Origin: Pseudoalteromonas sp. P1-25
Lineage (GTDB): Bacteria; Pseudomonadota; Gammaproteobacteria; Enterobacterales; Alteromonadaceae
Length of the DNA stretch: 64,000 nucleotides
Direction: 5' to 3'
Assembly: GCF_001401805.1 (NCBI RefSeq)
Contig: NZ_LKDW01000014.1
Location: forward strand, 43,082-107,081
Part shown: positions 37,236-45,945 of the stretch, in pieces
Position numbering within the stretch: position 1 is the first letter of the stretch
How the letters are laid out: the number at the start of each line of letters is the position of its first letter
Translations under genes and position numbers: made by a program
Notes under the pieces: model-generated
What the model was told of the DNA's origin: nothing
Seen by the model: only the letters and a program-made list of their open reading frames with translations
Database searches by the model: none

Positions 37236-37569
37236 CAAGTAAGCTGCTGTTTAACATATATAAGGCTGCGCAATGCAGTCTTATACGGTTTTAAAGGTGC
37301 AGCATGACTTTGCTGTCTACGTGAGCCGATATTTCTATAAGCTTTTAACAAAAACCCTCTGCTACTCAAACTTCACCTTCTGCGCTTTTATAAAAGTGCT
37401 GGCACTATACGTGCATTAGCTATTTTGTGTTCTTAATGAGTGTGCTGCGCGCTATTTTATTTCAAATGCCACGTAAATATTACAAGGTGCCATTAACTTC
37501 TTTCATACCGCGATTCACTCTCTATTTATTAAGGACTAACGAGCGATTAAATACGCATAAGGAGCAAGC
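37236..37569. other. Intergenic region with no recognised content
   Basis: No gene is seen. A possible short stem AAGGCTGC/GCAGTCTT at 37261-37283 has one mismatch and no T run, so it is a poor terminator. The promoter of the glutaredoxin-MauE gene should lie here. Confidence 0.3.
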
Positions 37570-38301
37570 ATGACTAAGTCAGCAACGTTATACAGAATGG
37601 TAACCAATGAGCACATTTGCCCATTTGGTCTTAAATCAAAAGATTTACTGAAGCGAAAAGGCTATAAGGTAGATGATAAGCCGCTGACTTCGCGCGAAGA
37701 AACCGATGCATTTCAACAAAAGCACAATGTTGATACCACACCACAAACATTTATAGATAACAAACGCATTGGCGGGTATGACGACCTGCGCGCTTACTTT
37801 AATAAATCGGAGCCTGGTCAACAAGGTACTACTTACACTCCCGTAACGGCCATTTTTGCTGTTACCTTATTACTTGCCTTTGCATTTAGCTACTCCACTG
37901 GCTTTGCACTTTTTTCTATGCATACAATTATGCTGTTTGTCGCGTTAACAATGGGCGTACTGGCTATACAAAAATTACGTGACTTATACAGCTTTAGTAA
38001 TTCTTTTATAACCTATGATTTATTTGCAATGAAAGTCGTGAGATATGCTTATGTGTACCCATTTTTAGAAGCATTTGTAAGTATTGGCATGATTGCGGGT
38101 CTCTCTGCTTATATTGTTGCACCCATTTCTTTATTTATTGGGGGTATTGGCGCCGTGTCGGTGATTAAGGCTGTTTACATAGACAAACGAGAGCTTAAGT
38201 GTGCCTGCGTTGGCGGAGATAGTAATGTACCGCTGGGGTTTATCTCTCTGACTGAAAACCTGTTTATGATTGCCGCAGGTGTCTGGATGTTTATTAAGTA
38301 A
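37570..38301 (+). CDS. Glutaredoxin fused to a MauE-like membrane domain
   Basis: Residues 1-85 form a glutaredoxin domain with a monothiol-like CPFG site (Cys17) and the GSH-binding DTTPQTFIDNKRIGGYDDL segment. After a linker, four membrane helices (about residues 97-240) form a MauE/DoxX-like redox domain with a CAC motif near residue 215 (LKCACVGGDSNVPLGF), typical of MauE. The fusion suggests electron passage between glutathione in the cytoplasm and a membrane thiol carrier. It appears monocistronic. The redox partner is not known. Confidence 0.88.
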   Translation: MTKSATLYRMVTNEHICPFGLKSKDLLKRKGYKVDDKPLTSREETDAFQQKHNVDTTPQTFIDNKRIGGYDDLRAYFNKSEPGQQGTTYTPVTAIFAVTLLLAFAFSYSTGFALFSMHTIMLFVALTMGVLAIQKLRDLYSFSNSFITYDLFAMKVVRYAYVYPFLEAFVSIGMIAGLSAYIVAPISLFIGGIGAVSVIKAVYIDKRELKCACVGGDSNVPLGFISLTENLFMIAAGVWMFIK

Positions 38302-38389
38302 TCTTAATTAAGGTTAAATCATGAGCTTAATAACTAAACGGTTTATTTTACACTGCTGGTCATTTAGTGTAAAAAAGGGGACTAACTAA

Positions 38390-38752
38390 ATAATAAATGG
38401 ATTTAAAATTAAATACTTACTGTCTATCATTGCCGCTCTAATCATTACTGGCTGTACTTCAACTTCACTTCAAGACAGGCCTGCAGCAACGGTAAAATCA
38501 ACAGTTCCACCTAAATACCCTATTGCAGAGGTACGTAATAAAACAGAAGGTTTTGTTACCATGTCTTATGATGTAGATAGTTATGGGCGCCCTAATAATA
38601 TTAACGTTATTAAAGCTAAACCTGAGCAAGTGTTTAATAGCGAAGCCAAACGCGCACTATCTAAATGGCAATACTCACCTAAAGTTGTTAATGGTGTTGC
38701 TGTACCTGACAAAAACTTAGAAATGACAATTGAGTTTAATTTGGATAATTAA
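38390..38752 (+). CDS. TonB C-terminal-domain lipoprotein without a standard start codon
   Basis: The frame open from 38390 to 38752 encodes KYLLSIIAALIITGC, a type II signal peptide with lipobox ITGC, followed by a TonB-type C-terminal domain (PPKYPIAEVRNKTEGFVTMS, ALSKWQYSPKVVNGVAV). Upstream of the first internal ATG (38561) there is no ATG, GTG or TTG in frame before the stop at 38387. AAGGGG (38375-38380) is 9 nt from an ATA at 38390, giving a plausible rare start; the ATG at 38397 is out of frame. It may use ATA or ATT, carry a start-codon mutation, or reflect a sequence error. The domain itself looks intact. Confidence 0.65.
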   Translation: MINGFKIKYLLSIIAALIITGCTSTSLQDRPAATVKSTVPPKYPIAEVRNKTEGFVTMSYDVDSYGRPNNINVIKAKPEQVFNSEAKRALSKWQYSPKVVNGVAVPDKNLEMTIEFNLDN

Positions 38753-38774
38753 TAATCGGGTAAGGTTATATCTT

Positions 38775-38799
38775 AAAGGCTGCAGTGTGCAGCCTTTTT
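38775..38799 (+). terminator. Terminator after the TonB-domain lipoprotein
   Basis: AAAGGCTGCA (38775-38784) pairs with TGCAGCCTTT (38788-38797) around a 3-nt loop, with a T-rich tail. It faces the parvulin gene from the other side and may serve both. Confidence 0.88.
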
Positions 38800-38819
38800 A
38801 GTATTTATCTGCAAGCTTA

Positions 38820-39098
38820 TTAAGTACGATAAAGTACTTTAATAACATGCCAACCAAATTTAGTTTTAACTAAATGCGGCTCTAAAATAGCGCCATTAAA
38901 GGCTATTTTGTCAAACTGCGGAACCATTTGCCCGCGTCTAAATTCGCCTAGGTCACCGCCTTTTTTACCCGATGGGCACGACGAGTATTTTTTAGCTAAG
39001 GTTTGAAACTTGGCACCTTTACCTAATTGCTTAATAATGTCTTCTGCTATTTCTTTGTGTTTAACCAATATGTGGAGTGCGTGCGCTGTACTTGCCAT
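38820..39098 (-). CDS. ppiC: Parvulin-type peptidyl-prolyl isomerase
   Basis: This small cytoplasmic protein of 92 residues is a stand-alone parvulin domain, the size of E. coli PpiC (93). The pattern is [45 protein letters not shown] and a C-terminal [12 protein letters not shown]. It catalyses cis-trans isomerisation of prolyl bonds. The first histidine of the HILVK segment and the FGWH histidine are typical active-site residues. It is separate from the RegAB-like cluster by about 90 bp. Confidence 0.95.
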   Translation of the reverse strand: MASTAHALHILVKHKEIAEDIIKQLGKGAKFQTLAKKYSSCPSGKKGGDLGEFRRGQMVPQFDKIAFNGAILEPHLVKTKFGWHVIKVLYRT

Positions 39099-39188
39099 TT
39101 CAAAGCCCTGATAATTTAAAACGCGGCGATTTTAGCACAGCCACATAAACCTGGCATCTACTTATACTGCAATGTGTGAACGACTAAT

Positions 39189-39611
39189 TTATAAATAATG
39201 TTTTGCGTCCTCTGGGTTGGGTACTCTGCAGTATTGATATTTGCCAAATAAGGTATAGCGGTTTAAAGCAATTTTATCGTACAGCCAATTATTAAAGGTG
39301 TTAGGTAAAATACTAAATACAGTGGCTAATTTATAGGGGTAACCTAGCTGCTTTACTACTTCAAAAAAAGCATGACTTTGCGTGTACGCTTTGCCGTTTT
39401 GTAGGTAAACCATTGAGGCGTATTGTGTGGTTGAAAAACCAAAGTGAGTTAACAGCAGTGCTCCTTTTGGAGATTGCACGCTGCATAGTTTAAAAATGAC
39501 ATTGGCATCGTTACTAATAATAAAATTACACCACGCACTACATAATTTACACTGCGCATCGAATAATATAATTTTTTGATTACGCATTAATGTAGCCGCA
39601 TCATCACTCAT
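39189..39611 (-). CDS. DCC-family thiol-disulfide oxidoreductase-like protein (second copy)
   Basis: The DCC signature ILFDAQCKLCSAWCNF (Cys21, Cys24) is followed by the family pattern KLCSVQSPKGALLLTHFG and LGYPYKLATVFSILPNTFNNWLYDKIA. This is the longer, YuxK-like form and is not a close copy of the gene at 33434. It starts 17 bp after the response-regulator gene on the same strand, so it is likely to be part of the two-component operon. Function is unknown. Confidence 0.87.
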   Translation of the reverse strand: MSDDAATLMRNQKIILFDAQCKLCSAWCNFIISNDANVIFKLCSVQSPKGALLLTHFGFSTTQYASMVYLQNGKAYTQSHAFFEVVKQLGYPYKLATVFSILPNTFNNWLYDKIALNRYTLFGKYQYCRVPNPEDAKHYL

Positions 39612-39628
39612 TTTATACCCCTAAGCGG

Positions 39629-40156
39629 TTACTGCTGAACCGGCTTTTTTTGTAACTTACGCTGTAATGTGCGCCTATGCATGTTTAACTGCCTCGCAGT
39701 GGCCGATACATTACCGTTATTACTGTGCAATACTTGCTGAATATGCTCCCACTCTAAACGCTCTGGCGACATAACTGGTGTTACAATACTGCTCACATTT
39801 TGCATATTTAAATCGGTGTTTAGCGCCTTTAATAATGTGGCCATATCAACGGGTTTAGTAAGGTAGTCGTCAGCGCCCAAACGCATGGCCTCTACTGCGG
39901 TGGCTATGCTTGCAAATCCGGTTAGTAATACAATATGCGCCTGTGGTAATAAGCTGCGAAGTGGCTTAATTAAGGCAAGGCCGTTATCGTCACCCAATTT
40001 CATATCGAGCAAAATACAATCTGGTAAATGTTTATGTGCACTTAGTAATGCATCACTTTGATTATGCGCAACTTCACATCTAAAGCCTTGTTTTGTTAAA
40101 CGCCGAGCAAGTGTGCTGGCTAGGTTTATATCGTCTTCAATTATAAGTAATTTCAT
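39629..40156 (-). CDS. RegA/PrrA-like response regulator
   Basis: The receiver domain has the phosphoacceptor Asp51 (LLDMKLG), acidic residues IIEDD at the start, and the Lys in LTKPVD. A short linker leads to a Fis-type helix-turn-helix at the C-terminus (NNGNVSATARQLNMHRRTLQRKLQK). This two-domain layout and size (175 residues) match RegA/PrrA/ActR, which control respiration and other redox-linked genes. It overlaps the kinase gene by 4 bp. Confidence 0.92.
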   Translation of the reverse strand: MKLLIIEDDINLASTLARRLTKQGFRCEVAHNQSDALLSAHKHLPDCILLDMKLGDDNGLALIKPLRSLLPQAHIVLLTGFASIATAVEAMRLGADDYLTKPVDMATLLKALNTDLNMQNVSSIVTPVMSPERLEWEHIQQVLHSNNGNVSATARQLNMHRRTLQRKLQKKPVQQ

Positions 40157-41400
40157 GTATGTGACTGCTCATTATTTACTATGGCTAATTTTACTTTAGC
40201 AACCGCCCCACCACCAGCATGATTATACAAAGTTAACGAGCCGTTTAGGCGCTCAAACGTTACATTAGAAAGCAAAACCGCAAGCCCCATACCTTGGCTA
40301 CTAGGCATAAGTTGTCCGCCAAGCTCTGCTAATTGTGATTGGCTAAAACCGCTGCCAAAATCACGAATTAGCAAATATACACATTCACTATGCTGATTAT
40401 TTTGCTGCCAGCTTAGCTCTAACTCGGTTTGGTTATTTTTTTGATTTGCAATGCATGCATTTTGTAGCAAATTGAGAATAGCAGGTAATAGCATTGCATC
40501 ACTTTTTAAGGTCGCTGCAATTGGCTCACTTAACCAATTAATGTGCTGATCTGGGTATTGCAGTAATAATGTATCAGTGATCTGTGTTTGCAGCTGCTTT
40601 ACTGTAATGTCCTCGATGGTATTTTTATTACGAAGCTGTGCAGAGAGCTTTCTAAAGTCATTTAATTGCCTAGCACACTGCTTAAGCGGCGTTTGCATTT
40701 GCACCACGACAGGGTTATTTGGCTCCTCTTCTAAAAGCTCTTCAAATAGTAACTGTAAGTTAGCAATAGGACTGGCTAGTTGATGAGTAATTTGCGCCGC
40801 TGCGCCATCTAGGGTTACCAGTTGCTCGTTACGCAGTTGTTGCTCGCGAGCTTTAGCTATTGTGCGTTCGCGCTCTTTTAATGCTCTACTCATAGCACCA
40901 ATAACCAAAGCGATTACGCTTGCGCTTAAAACAAAATTTACCCACATGCCTATAAAGTGCCCGCTCATGTTCATTTGATGCATACTGTGATCGGGCATCC
41001 TAATTAATAAAAAGCTATAAGCGGCAATGGCTAGCACAGCGATATAAGCGAGTCCTTTTTCACGAAGTGTTACCGCTGCAATCATAATAGGTAACAATAA
41101 TAGCGATACAAATGCATTGGTTGCGCCACCACTTAATGAAAGCAAAATAGTTAAAAACAGAACATCTGCAGTGAGTTGCATCAACATACCAACGGGGCGC
41201 GCTCGACTTACATTGCGATAAGCAAATACGCTCACTAATTGAAATATAGCCTCTAACGCTATTACCACTAATAAAGGCAATAACGCTATTTGATGCTCTA
41301 ATAAAAAATACACGCTTAGTACAGCAATTAGCTGCACGGCAATGGCACCACTTCGCAGCATTAAAAGGCGGCTAATGGTCGGGTCGGTTTGCATAAACAA
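40153..41400 (-). CDS. RegB/PrrB-like sensor histidine kinase
   Basis: The N-terminal half has six hydrophobic segments (about residues 10-185) as in RegB. The dimerisation box holds the phosphorylated His206 in ITHQLASPIANLQ, and the ATP-binding domain shows NLLQNACIAN, DFGSGFS and GMGLAVLLSN. The RegB redox Cys motif usually found after the H box is not seen, so redox sensing through that Cys may be absent. Together with the response regulator it probably adjusts respiratory genes. Confidence 0.9.
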   Translation of the reverse strand: MFMQTDPTISRLLMLRSGAIAVQLIAVLSVYFLLEHQIALLPLLVVIALEAIFQLVSVFAYRNVSRARPVGMLMQLTADVLFLTILLSLSGGATNAFVSLLLLPIMIAAVTLREKGLAYIAVLAIAAYSFLLIRMPDHSMHQMNMSGHFIGMWVNFVLSASVIALVIGAMSRALKERERTIAKAREQQLRNEQLVTLDGAAAQITHQLASPIANLQLLFEELLEEEPNNPVVVQMQTPLKQCARQLNDFRKLSAQLRNKNTIEDITVKQLQTQITDTLLLQYPDQHINWLSEPIAATLKSDAMLLPAILNLLQNACIANQKNNQTELELSWQQNNQHSECVYLLIRDFGSGFSQSQLAELGGQLMPSSQGMGLAVLLSNVTFERLNGSLTLYNHAGGGAVAKVKLAIVNNEQSHT

Positions 41401-41442
41401 GGTACGGTTTACCTATAAAATTTAATACGTTAATAAAAGCAG

Positions 41443-41844
41443 TCAATCATCCATTGATATAGTAAAAAGCGCGCACGGTGTTCCTTGATGAAACACCATT
41501 TTCCATTGTTCATTACTTTTGCGCCAAAGCGACATACGTAAGGAGTAGTTGAACTCGCTTCGGGCTGAGCGCCTGTAAGCTGCTTGGTAACTAATTTGCG
41601 CGATGTCTTCGCTTAGCATTCGCCCCTTGAAGTGCTGGTTATAAAACTGTGGAACAACCTCAGTAGGTAAACGAGTCAGTACGTGCTGCTTATCAAATAC
41701 GGTGCCATTAGCTGAAATCTCAATAAATTCATCATCAAGCAAGGCATTTAATGCATCGTTTGATTGGCGTACTTCTGGGTCTAATAATTGCCGTTCAGAC
41801 TCAATTAAGTGATTAAATAGTGATGCTTTAATTTTATTACCCAT
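41443..41844 (-). CDS. SnoaL/DUF4440-like protein (NTF2 fold)
   Basis: A small protein of 133 residues with the pattern of the NTF2-like DUF4440 family: LIESERQLLDPEVRQSNDALNALLDDEFIEISANG, then FDKQHVLTRL and VFHQGTP at the end. Members are enzymes or ligand-binding proteins with no common activity. It lies just upstream of the two-component operon on the same strand, 42 bp away, so co-transcription is possible. Confidence 0.85.
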   Translation of the reverse strand: MGNKIKASLFNHLIESERQLLDPEVRQSNDALNALLDDEFIEISANGTVFDKQHVLTRLPTEVVPQFYNQHFKGRMLSEDIAQISYQAAYRRSARSEFNYSLRMSLWRKSNEQWKMVFHQGTPCALFTISMDD

Positions 41845-41959
41845 ACACTTCCCTTTTATCAGTACAGACCTAAGATAATAATACCTTTATTTGCTTTAAA
41901 TTCGAACGGTTATATTTATAAATGCAGCAACGGGCATTTAAAATTACAGTAAATTTAAA

Positions 41960-42055
41960 CTTTAAGAGACAAAACAGGGTAATAACTTCTCTTAAAGGGC
42001 AATTTTTGATATAACTCATCCTTTAGCAATACACGTCAGACCACCATTTAAGAGA
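41960..42055 (+). promoter_or_regulatory. Candidate leader switch upstream of the ketoacyl synthase gene
   Basis: TTTAAGAGA occurs at 41961-41969 and again at 42047-42055, where it includes the ribosome binding site. Its exact inverted copy TCTCTTAAA is at 41988-41996. The middle copy can pair with either outer copy but not both, so the leader could fold into an open or a closed form. The upstream pair extends to a perfect 10-bp stem (41960-41969 with 41988-41997). It requires transcription to begin upstream of 41960. Confidence 0.45.
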
Positions 42056-42062
42056 ACACATT

Positions 42063-43142
42063 ATGGCCTACGCACATATCACAGGTTGGGGTAAATGCAT
42101 CCCACCAGCAAGCATTAGCAACGATGAAATTAGCGAAATAGTTGATACTAACGATGAGTGGATCACCACACGCACTGGTATCAAGTCGCGTAGAGTGAGT
42201 CATGTAAGTACCGCAGAGCTTGCAACCGTTGCAGCTAAGCATGCTATTGATTGTGCAGGCGTTGACGCAAAAGATATCGATTTAGTTATTTTAGCGACGT
42301 GTACCCCTTCAACAGTTGTGGCCAATACCGCCTCTTTAGTACAAAAAAACATTGGCGCTACCGGCGCTGCAGCGATAGATACCAATGCTGCATGCTCTGG
42401 TTTTTTATATGCCCTTCAGGCTGCTACCGCACAAATTCAAGCGGGAATGATAAAAAAGGCCGTGGTTATTGCTGCTGAGCGTATGACTTGGTATGTAAAC
42501 TGGGCACGCCGTGACAGTGCTGTATTATTTGGGGATGGCGCTGGCGCCGTAGTACTAGAAGCCGCAGAAACACCTGCAGGCCTACTTGGCACTAAAACCG
42601 GTTGTGACAGTGAAGACAGAGACATTTTACACATCACCAACTTTGGTAGTGATTTAAATAAATATGAGCCAATTGGTCCATCAGACTTACTCTTTGAAGG
42701 CCGTGAAATTTTCAAACGTGCCGTTAAAGGCATGAGTGAAGCGTGTGATGATGTATTAACGCAAGCTAATTTAAGCCTTGATGACATAAACGTACTTGTC
42801 CCGCACCAAGCTAACTTACGTATAATCCAAGCGATTCAGCAGCGTTTGAAAGTGCCGGATGAAAAAGTCATGGTTAACATTGCTGACTACGGTAATACCT
42901 CAGCCGCTACAATTGCTATTGCATTGTGTGAGGCCGTAGAACAAGGGTTGATCAAGCCACATTCAAATATTATGTCGGCAGCCTTTGGGGCCGGTTTAAC
43001 ATGGGCCGCAAGCTACATAAAATGGGGCGAGCGTGTAACGCCTATCAAAGTAAGCGATGCAACCTTGCCACCTTGTGAGCTAACAGGCCTTGAGCTTGTA
43101 GCTCCAGCCGTTAAAGCATGCCAAGAAGCTGAGCCAAACTAA
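42063..43142 (+). CDS. Ketoacyl-ACP synthase III family enzyme (FabH-like)
   Basis: The protein is a thiolase-fold condensing enzyme of the KAS III type. The catalytic triad is Cys111 ([11 protein letters not shown]), His248 (VPHQANLR) and Asn278 (DYGNTSAAT). It is about 40 residues longer than FabH (317) because of a C-terminal extension rich in Pro, Ala and Glu. It stands alone, outside any fatty-acid gene cluster, so it is probably an accessory enzyme that starts a special acyl chain. The leader contains a possible RNA switch. A strong terminator follows. Confidence 0.92.
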   Translation: MAYAHITGWGKCIPPASISNDEISEIVDTNDEWITTRTGIKSRRVSHVSTAELATVAAKHAIDCAGVDAKDIDLVILATCTPSTVVANTASLVQKNIGATGAAAIDTNAACSGFLYALQAATAQIQAGMIKKAVVIAAERMTWYVNWARRDSAVLFGDGAGAVVLEAAETPAGLLGTKTGCDSEDRDILHITNFGSDLNKYEPIGPSDLLFEGREIFKRAVKGMSEACDDVLTQANLSLDDINVLVPHQANLRIIQAIQQRLKVPDEKVMVNIADYGNTSAATIAIALCEAVEQGLIKPHSNIMSAAFGAGLTWAASYIKWGERVTPIKVSDATLPPCELTGLELVAPAVKACQEAEPN

Positions 43143-43166
43143 AAACACATGTAACAAGCTATACAT

Positions 43167-43196
43167 AAACGCACTTTTTGGTGCGTTTTTGTTTTT
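43167..43196 (+). terminator. Terminator of the ketoacyl synthase gene
   Basis: AAACGCAC (43167-43174) pairs with GTGCGTTT (43181-43188) around a 6-nt loop, followed by a T-rich tail. Confidence 0.88.
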
Positions 43197-43222
43197 AAGG
43201 ACAATAAAATTAAGGAACTAAC

Positions 43223-43609
43223 TTGGAACTATTAGGTATTCATCATGCTGCTATTATTTGCAGTGACTACGCTCGTTCTAAACACTTTTATAGCAACATA
43301 CTTAAACTTGACGTTATTAACGAGCACTTTAGAGCGGCACGTAATTCGTATAAGTTAGATTTAGCCATGCCTGATGGCAGCCAAATAGAGCTCTTTTCGT
43401 TTGACGCAGCCCCTGCAAGACCAAGCTACCCAGAAGCGCAGGGCTTAAGGCATCTGGCATTTAAAGTTAAAAACGTTGCCCAAGCAAAGCAGTATTTAGA
43501 GTCACAAAATATAACAGTGGAAGCGATAAGAGTGGATGAAATAACCGGCAAAAAATTTACCTTTTTTGCCGATCCAGATAACCTGCCACTTGAGTTATAC
43601 GAGGTATAA
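43223..43609 (+). CDS. VOC-family protein (YaeR-like)
   Basis: This small protein of the vicinal-oxygen-chelate superfamily resembles E. coli YaeR: GIHHAAIICSDYARSKHFYSN, DLAMPDGSQIELFSF, GLRHLAFKV and FADPDNLPLELYE. The metal ligands expected for the fold (two His and two Glu) are present. It starts with TTG; AAGGA lies 8 nt upstream and supports that start. Relation to glyoxalase I is structural and does not prove that activity. Confidence 0.9.
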   Translation: MELLGIHHAAIICSDYARSKHFYSNILKLDVINEHFRAARNSYKLDLAMPDGSQIELFSFDAAPARPSYPEAQGLRHLAFKVKNVAQAKQYLESQNITVEAIRVDEITGKKFTFFADPDNLPLELYEV

Positions 43610-43626
43610 CCCTCGTATAACAAGGT

Positions 43627-45000
43627 TTATTTAAAGCGACTTTGCAGGTAATTAAATACCGCACGAATCCCTAACGCTTCACCACCTGTTGGGCGACCAG
43701 GTAATGCACGTAAATTCCACGCCATTACATCAAAATGTACCCATGGAGTGGTTGGCTCTACAAATTCTTTTAAATAAAGCGCTGCGGTGATGGCCCCACC
43801 AAACGGTGTGTTGGCACAGTTAGCCATATCGGCTACATCGCTCTTTAAAAAGCTTTTGTACTGATCAAATAAAGGCAATTGCCATACAGGATCATTTACA
43901 TCCATACCTGCATCAATAATCCCATTTGCTACATCGCGCTCTGTTGAGAAAAAGCCCGGTAACTCAGTCCCTAAAGCAACACGACAAGCACCTGTTAAGG
44001 TCGCAAAGTCAATAATTAGTTCAGGGTTATCGTTTTGTGCCTCGCTAAGTGCATCACACAATACTAAACGCCCTTCTGCGTCGGTATTATCTATTTCTAC
44101 CATAATGCCTTTACGCGTTTTAATTACATCACCTGGGCGAAATGCATTTCGTGATACCGCGTTTTCAACCGCAGGCACTAAAACGCGTAATCTAATTGGT
44201 AAATTAGCTGCCATAATTAACTGAGCTAATGCAATAACATGCGCTGCACCGCCCATGTCTTTTTTCATGTTACGCATGCCCGTGCTTGGTTTTAAATCAA
44301 GCCCGCCAGAGTCAAAACATACCCCTTTACCGACTAAGGTAATAAGCGGTGCGTTTTTGTCGCCCCATTTTAAATCAAGTAAACGCGGTTTGTTTTCGCT
44401 GGCGCGCCCTACCATGTGTATAGTTGGGTAGTTTTGCTCAAGTAGCTCATCGCCAATCCACTGAGTAAACTCGCCATTATAATTGTTGGCTAAATCTTCC
44501 ATTACTTGCGATAAGTGCTGCGGCATCATATCGACCGCCGGTGTATTTACTAAATCACGCGCCAAATAAATAGCATCGGCTTGTTGCTTGATACGTTGAT
44601 ACAATGCTTCATCGGCGATGGCCAGTTGTGCCTTGGCAGTTGGTTTTTCTTTATATTCGCTAAATTCATAGCCGCCTAACACAAAACCTAGTGCTACTTG
44701 TTCTACAAAGGTATCATCACCCTGAATTTGATACGTGCCCAGCGGTAATTTATTGGCAAGCTCGCCTGCGGCCCAAAAATCATCTTTGCTTTGTAATAAA
44801 CAATATACGTGGCTTAACTCACCGGTTTGCGCATCTGGCACAAGCGCTAAACCTTGCTTTTCAAAGCCACTATTAGTTAACCATGTTTGTATAAAAGTCG
44901 GTTGTTGAGATTGCCAGTCAGTGAACTCGTTTTTGAGAATAAAAGATAAAGGAATACCAGAAGAAGTATGACGAAGTAATGCACTCATTGAAAAGCTCAT
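43627..45000 (-). CDS. M17-family leucyl aminopeptidase
   Basis: This cytosolic metallopeptidase removes N-terminal amino acids. Family motifs are visible: VGKGVCFDSGGLDLKPS with catalytic Lys and Asp, MKKDMGGAAHVI, and NTDAEGRLVLCDAL, the signature of M17. At 457 residues it is shorter than PepA (503) because the N-terminal domain is smaller. It is closer to the PepB or second leucyl aminopeptidase type. It is monocistronic. Confidence 0.93.
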   Translation of the reverse strand: MSFSMSALLRHTSSGIPLSFILKNEFTDWQSQQPTFIQTWLTNSGFEKQGLALVPDAQTGELSHVYCLLQSKDDFWAAGELANKLPLGTYQIQGDDTFVEQVALGFVLGGYEFSEYKEKPTAKAQLAIADEALYQRIKQQADAIYLARDLVNTPAVDMMPQHLSQVMEDLANNYNGEFTQWIGDELLEQNYPTIHMVGRASENKPRLLDLKWGDKNAPLITLVGKGVCFDSGGLDLKPSTGMRNMKKDMGGAAHVIALAQLIMAANLPIRLRVLVPAVENAVSRNAFRPGDVIKTRKGIMVEIDNTDAEGRLVLCDALSEAQNDNPELIIDFATLTGACRVALGTELPGFFSTERDVANGIIDAGMDVNDPVWQLPLFDQYKSFLKSDVADMANCANTPFGGAITAALYLKEFVEPTTPWVHFDVMAWNLRALPGRPTGGEALGIRAVFNYLQSRFK

Positions 45001-45069
45001 AAAATAAAAAATGGTATCTCAAAGCATATCAATAAGAGTGACCAAAAGGTATAGCTAATTTAACCTAGT

Positions 45070-45492
45070 TTATTCTTTATTAGGTGCTTTAGTATGTTGT
45101 TTTAAATCCTCTTTAATAATTTCGGCGTCGAGATCTTTGACGGGTTTATTAATGTTAAATGAGCTTGGCAACACATCAACACCTACTAACTGGCCTAGCT
45201 TAACCACCAAAGGAATAGTAATAGGTGCAAACGGCAGTACGGCAAATATACCAAGACCAAGCCCCTTTAAAATATCAACAAACTGCTCGTTAGCACGTTT
45301 TAACTCTTCTTTGCTGGTTTGGCCTTGCGTGTAACGCTTATAAATAGTGAGCATTTCTATGGTTTCTTGCTTTTCTTGCTCGAGCGCAATTTTAAGCGCC
45401 ACCATGGCACGACGAAAGCGAAGCTGTTGGCGCTTTTTACTAATTTTAACTACCCGCCAAGGCGCACGGTGAATAACTTTATATAATCGCAT
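45070..45492 (-). CDS. LETM1-like small protein
   Basis: The protein of about 140 residues has a basic, helical N-terminal part, a charged helix (EQEKQETIEMLTIYKRYTQG), and the segment GLGIFAVLPFAPITIPLVVKLGQ, then DVLPSSFN. This hydrophobic-proline-rich segment resembles the conserved core of the LETM1 ribosome-binding domain, seen also in some bacterial proteins. The start is uncertain: a GTG at 45507 or the ATG at 45492, neither with a clear ribosome binding site. Function is not known. Confidence 0.7.
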   Translation of the reverse strand: MRLYKVIHRAPWRVVKISKKRQQLRFRRAMVALKIALEQEKQETIEMLTIYKRYTQGQTSKEELKRANEQFVDILKGLGLGIFAVLPFAPITIPLVVKLGQLVGVDVLPSSFNINKPVKDLDAEIIKEDLKQHTKAPNKE

Positions 45493-45596
45493 AGCGTGTA
45501 TTTTCACACATAAAGGGTTTTACACAAGAATAATTTACTTAATACGCCCTATACTTTATGCTTTTGCACCATATCAGTGCTTATAAACTCATTTCT

Positions 45597-45746
45597 ATGC
45601 AAAACAAACCAAAAGTGGCCATCCCTAAACCCCAAAAACCTAAGCCTGATGAATGTTGCGGTGGAGGTACCTGCTGCCCTTGCGTGTGGGACGAATACAG
45701 GCAAAAGTATCGTGACTGGCAAGCGCAAAACCCACCTTCAAACTAA
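45597..45746 (+). CDS. Small cysteine-rich protein, oxidoreductase-like N-terminal family
   Basis: This protein of about 49 residues has a proline-lysine-rich start and then DECCGGGTCCPCVWDEY, the cysteine cluster of the oxidoreductase-like domain family (Pfam Oxidored-like). Five cysteines in twelve residues suggest metal or iron-sulfur binding. The ATG at 45597 is preferred because it begins at the conserved part, but an upstream ATG at 45558 would add 13 residues. No function is known. Confidence 0.7.
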   Translation: MQNKPKVAIPKPQKPKPDECCGGGTCCPCVWDEYRQKYRDWQAQNPPSN

Positions 45747-45945
45747 CTTAAATAAACAAGTTGATAACATTTACCTACCTGCTTCACGCATTAAATCTTC
45801 TAAAAAACACTAAAACCGCACTTTATTAGTTCAAATTAGTTACATACTGCACCATTGTTGCAAATATATTTTATTTTGAACTTTTTGTTATTAAAGCGTT
45901 AATTATTAATTGCCCTCAAAGTTTTTTATGTATAGGCTGTACATA

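Noticed and set aside
37261..37283. Hairpin AAGGCTGC/GCAGTCTT as terminator of the FrnE-like gene
   Set aside because: It has a mismatch and no T run after it, so it does not meet the usual form.
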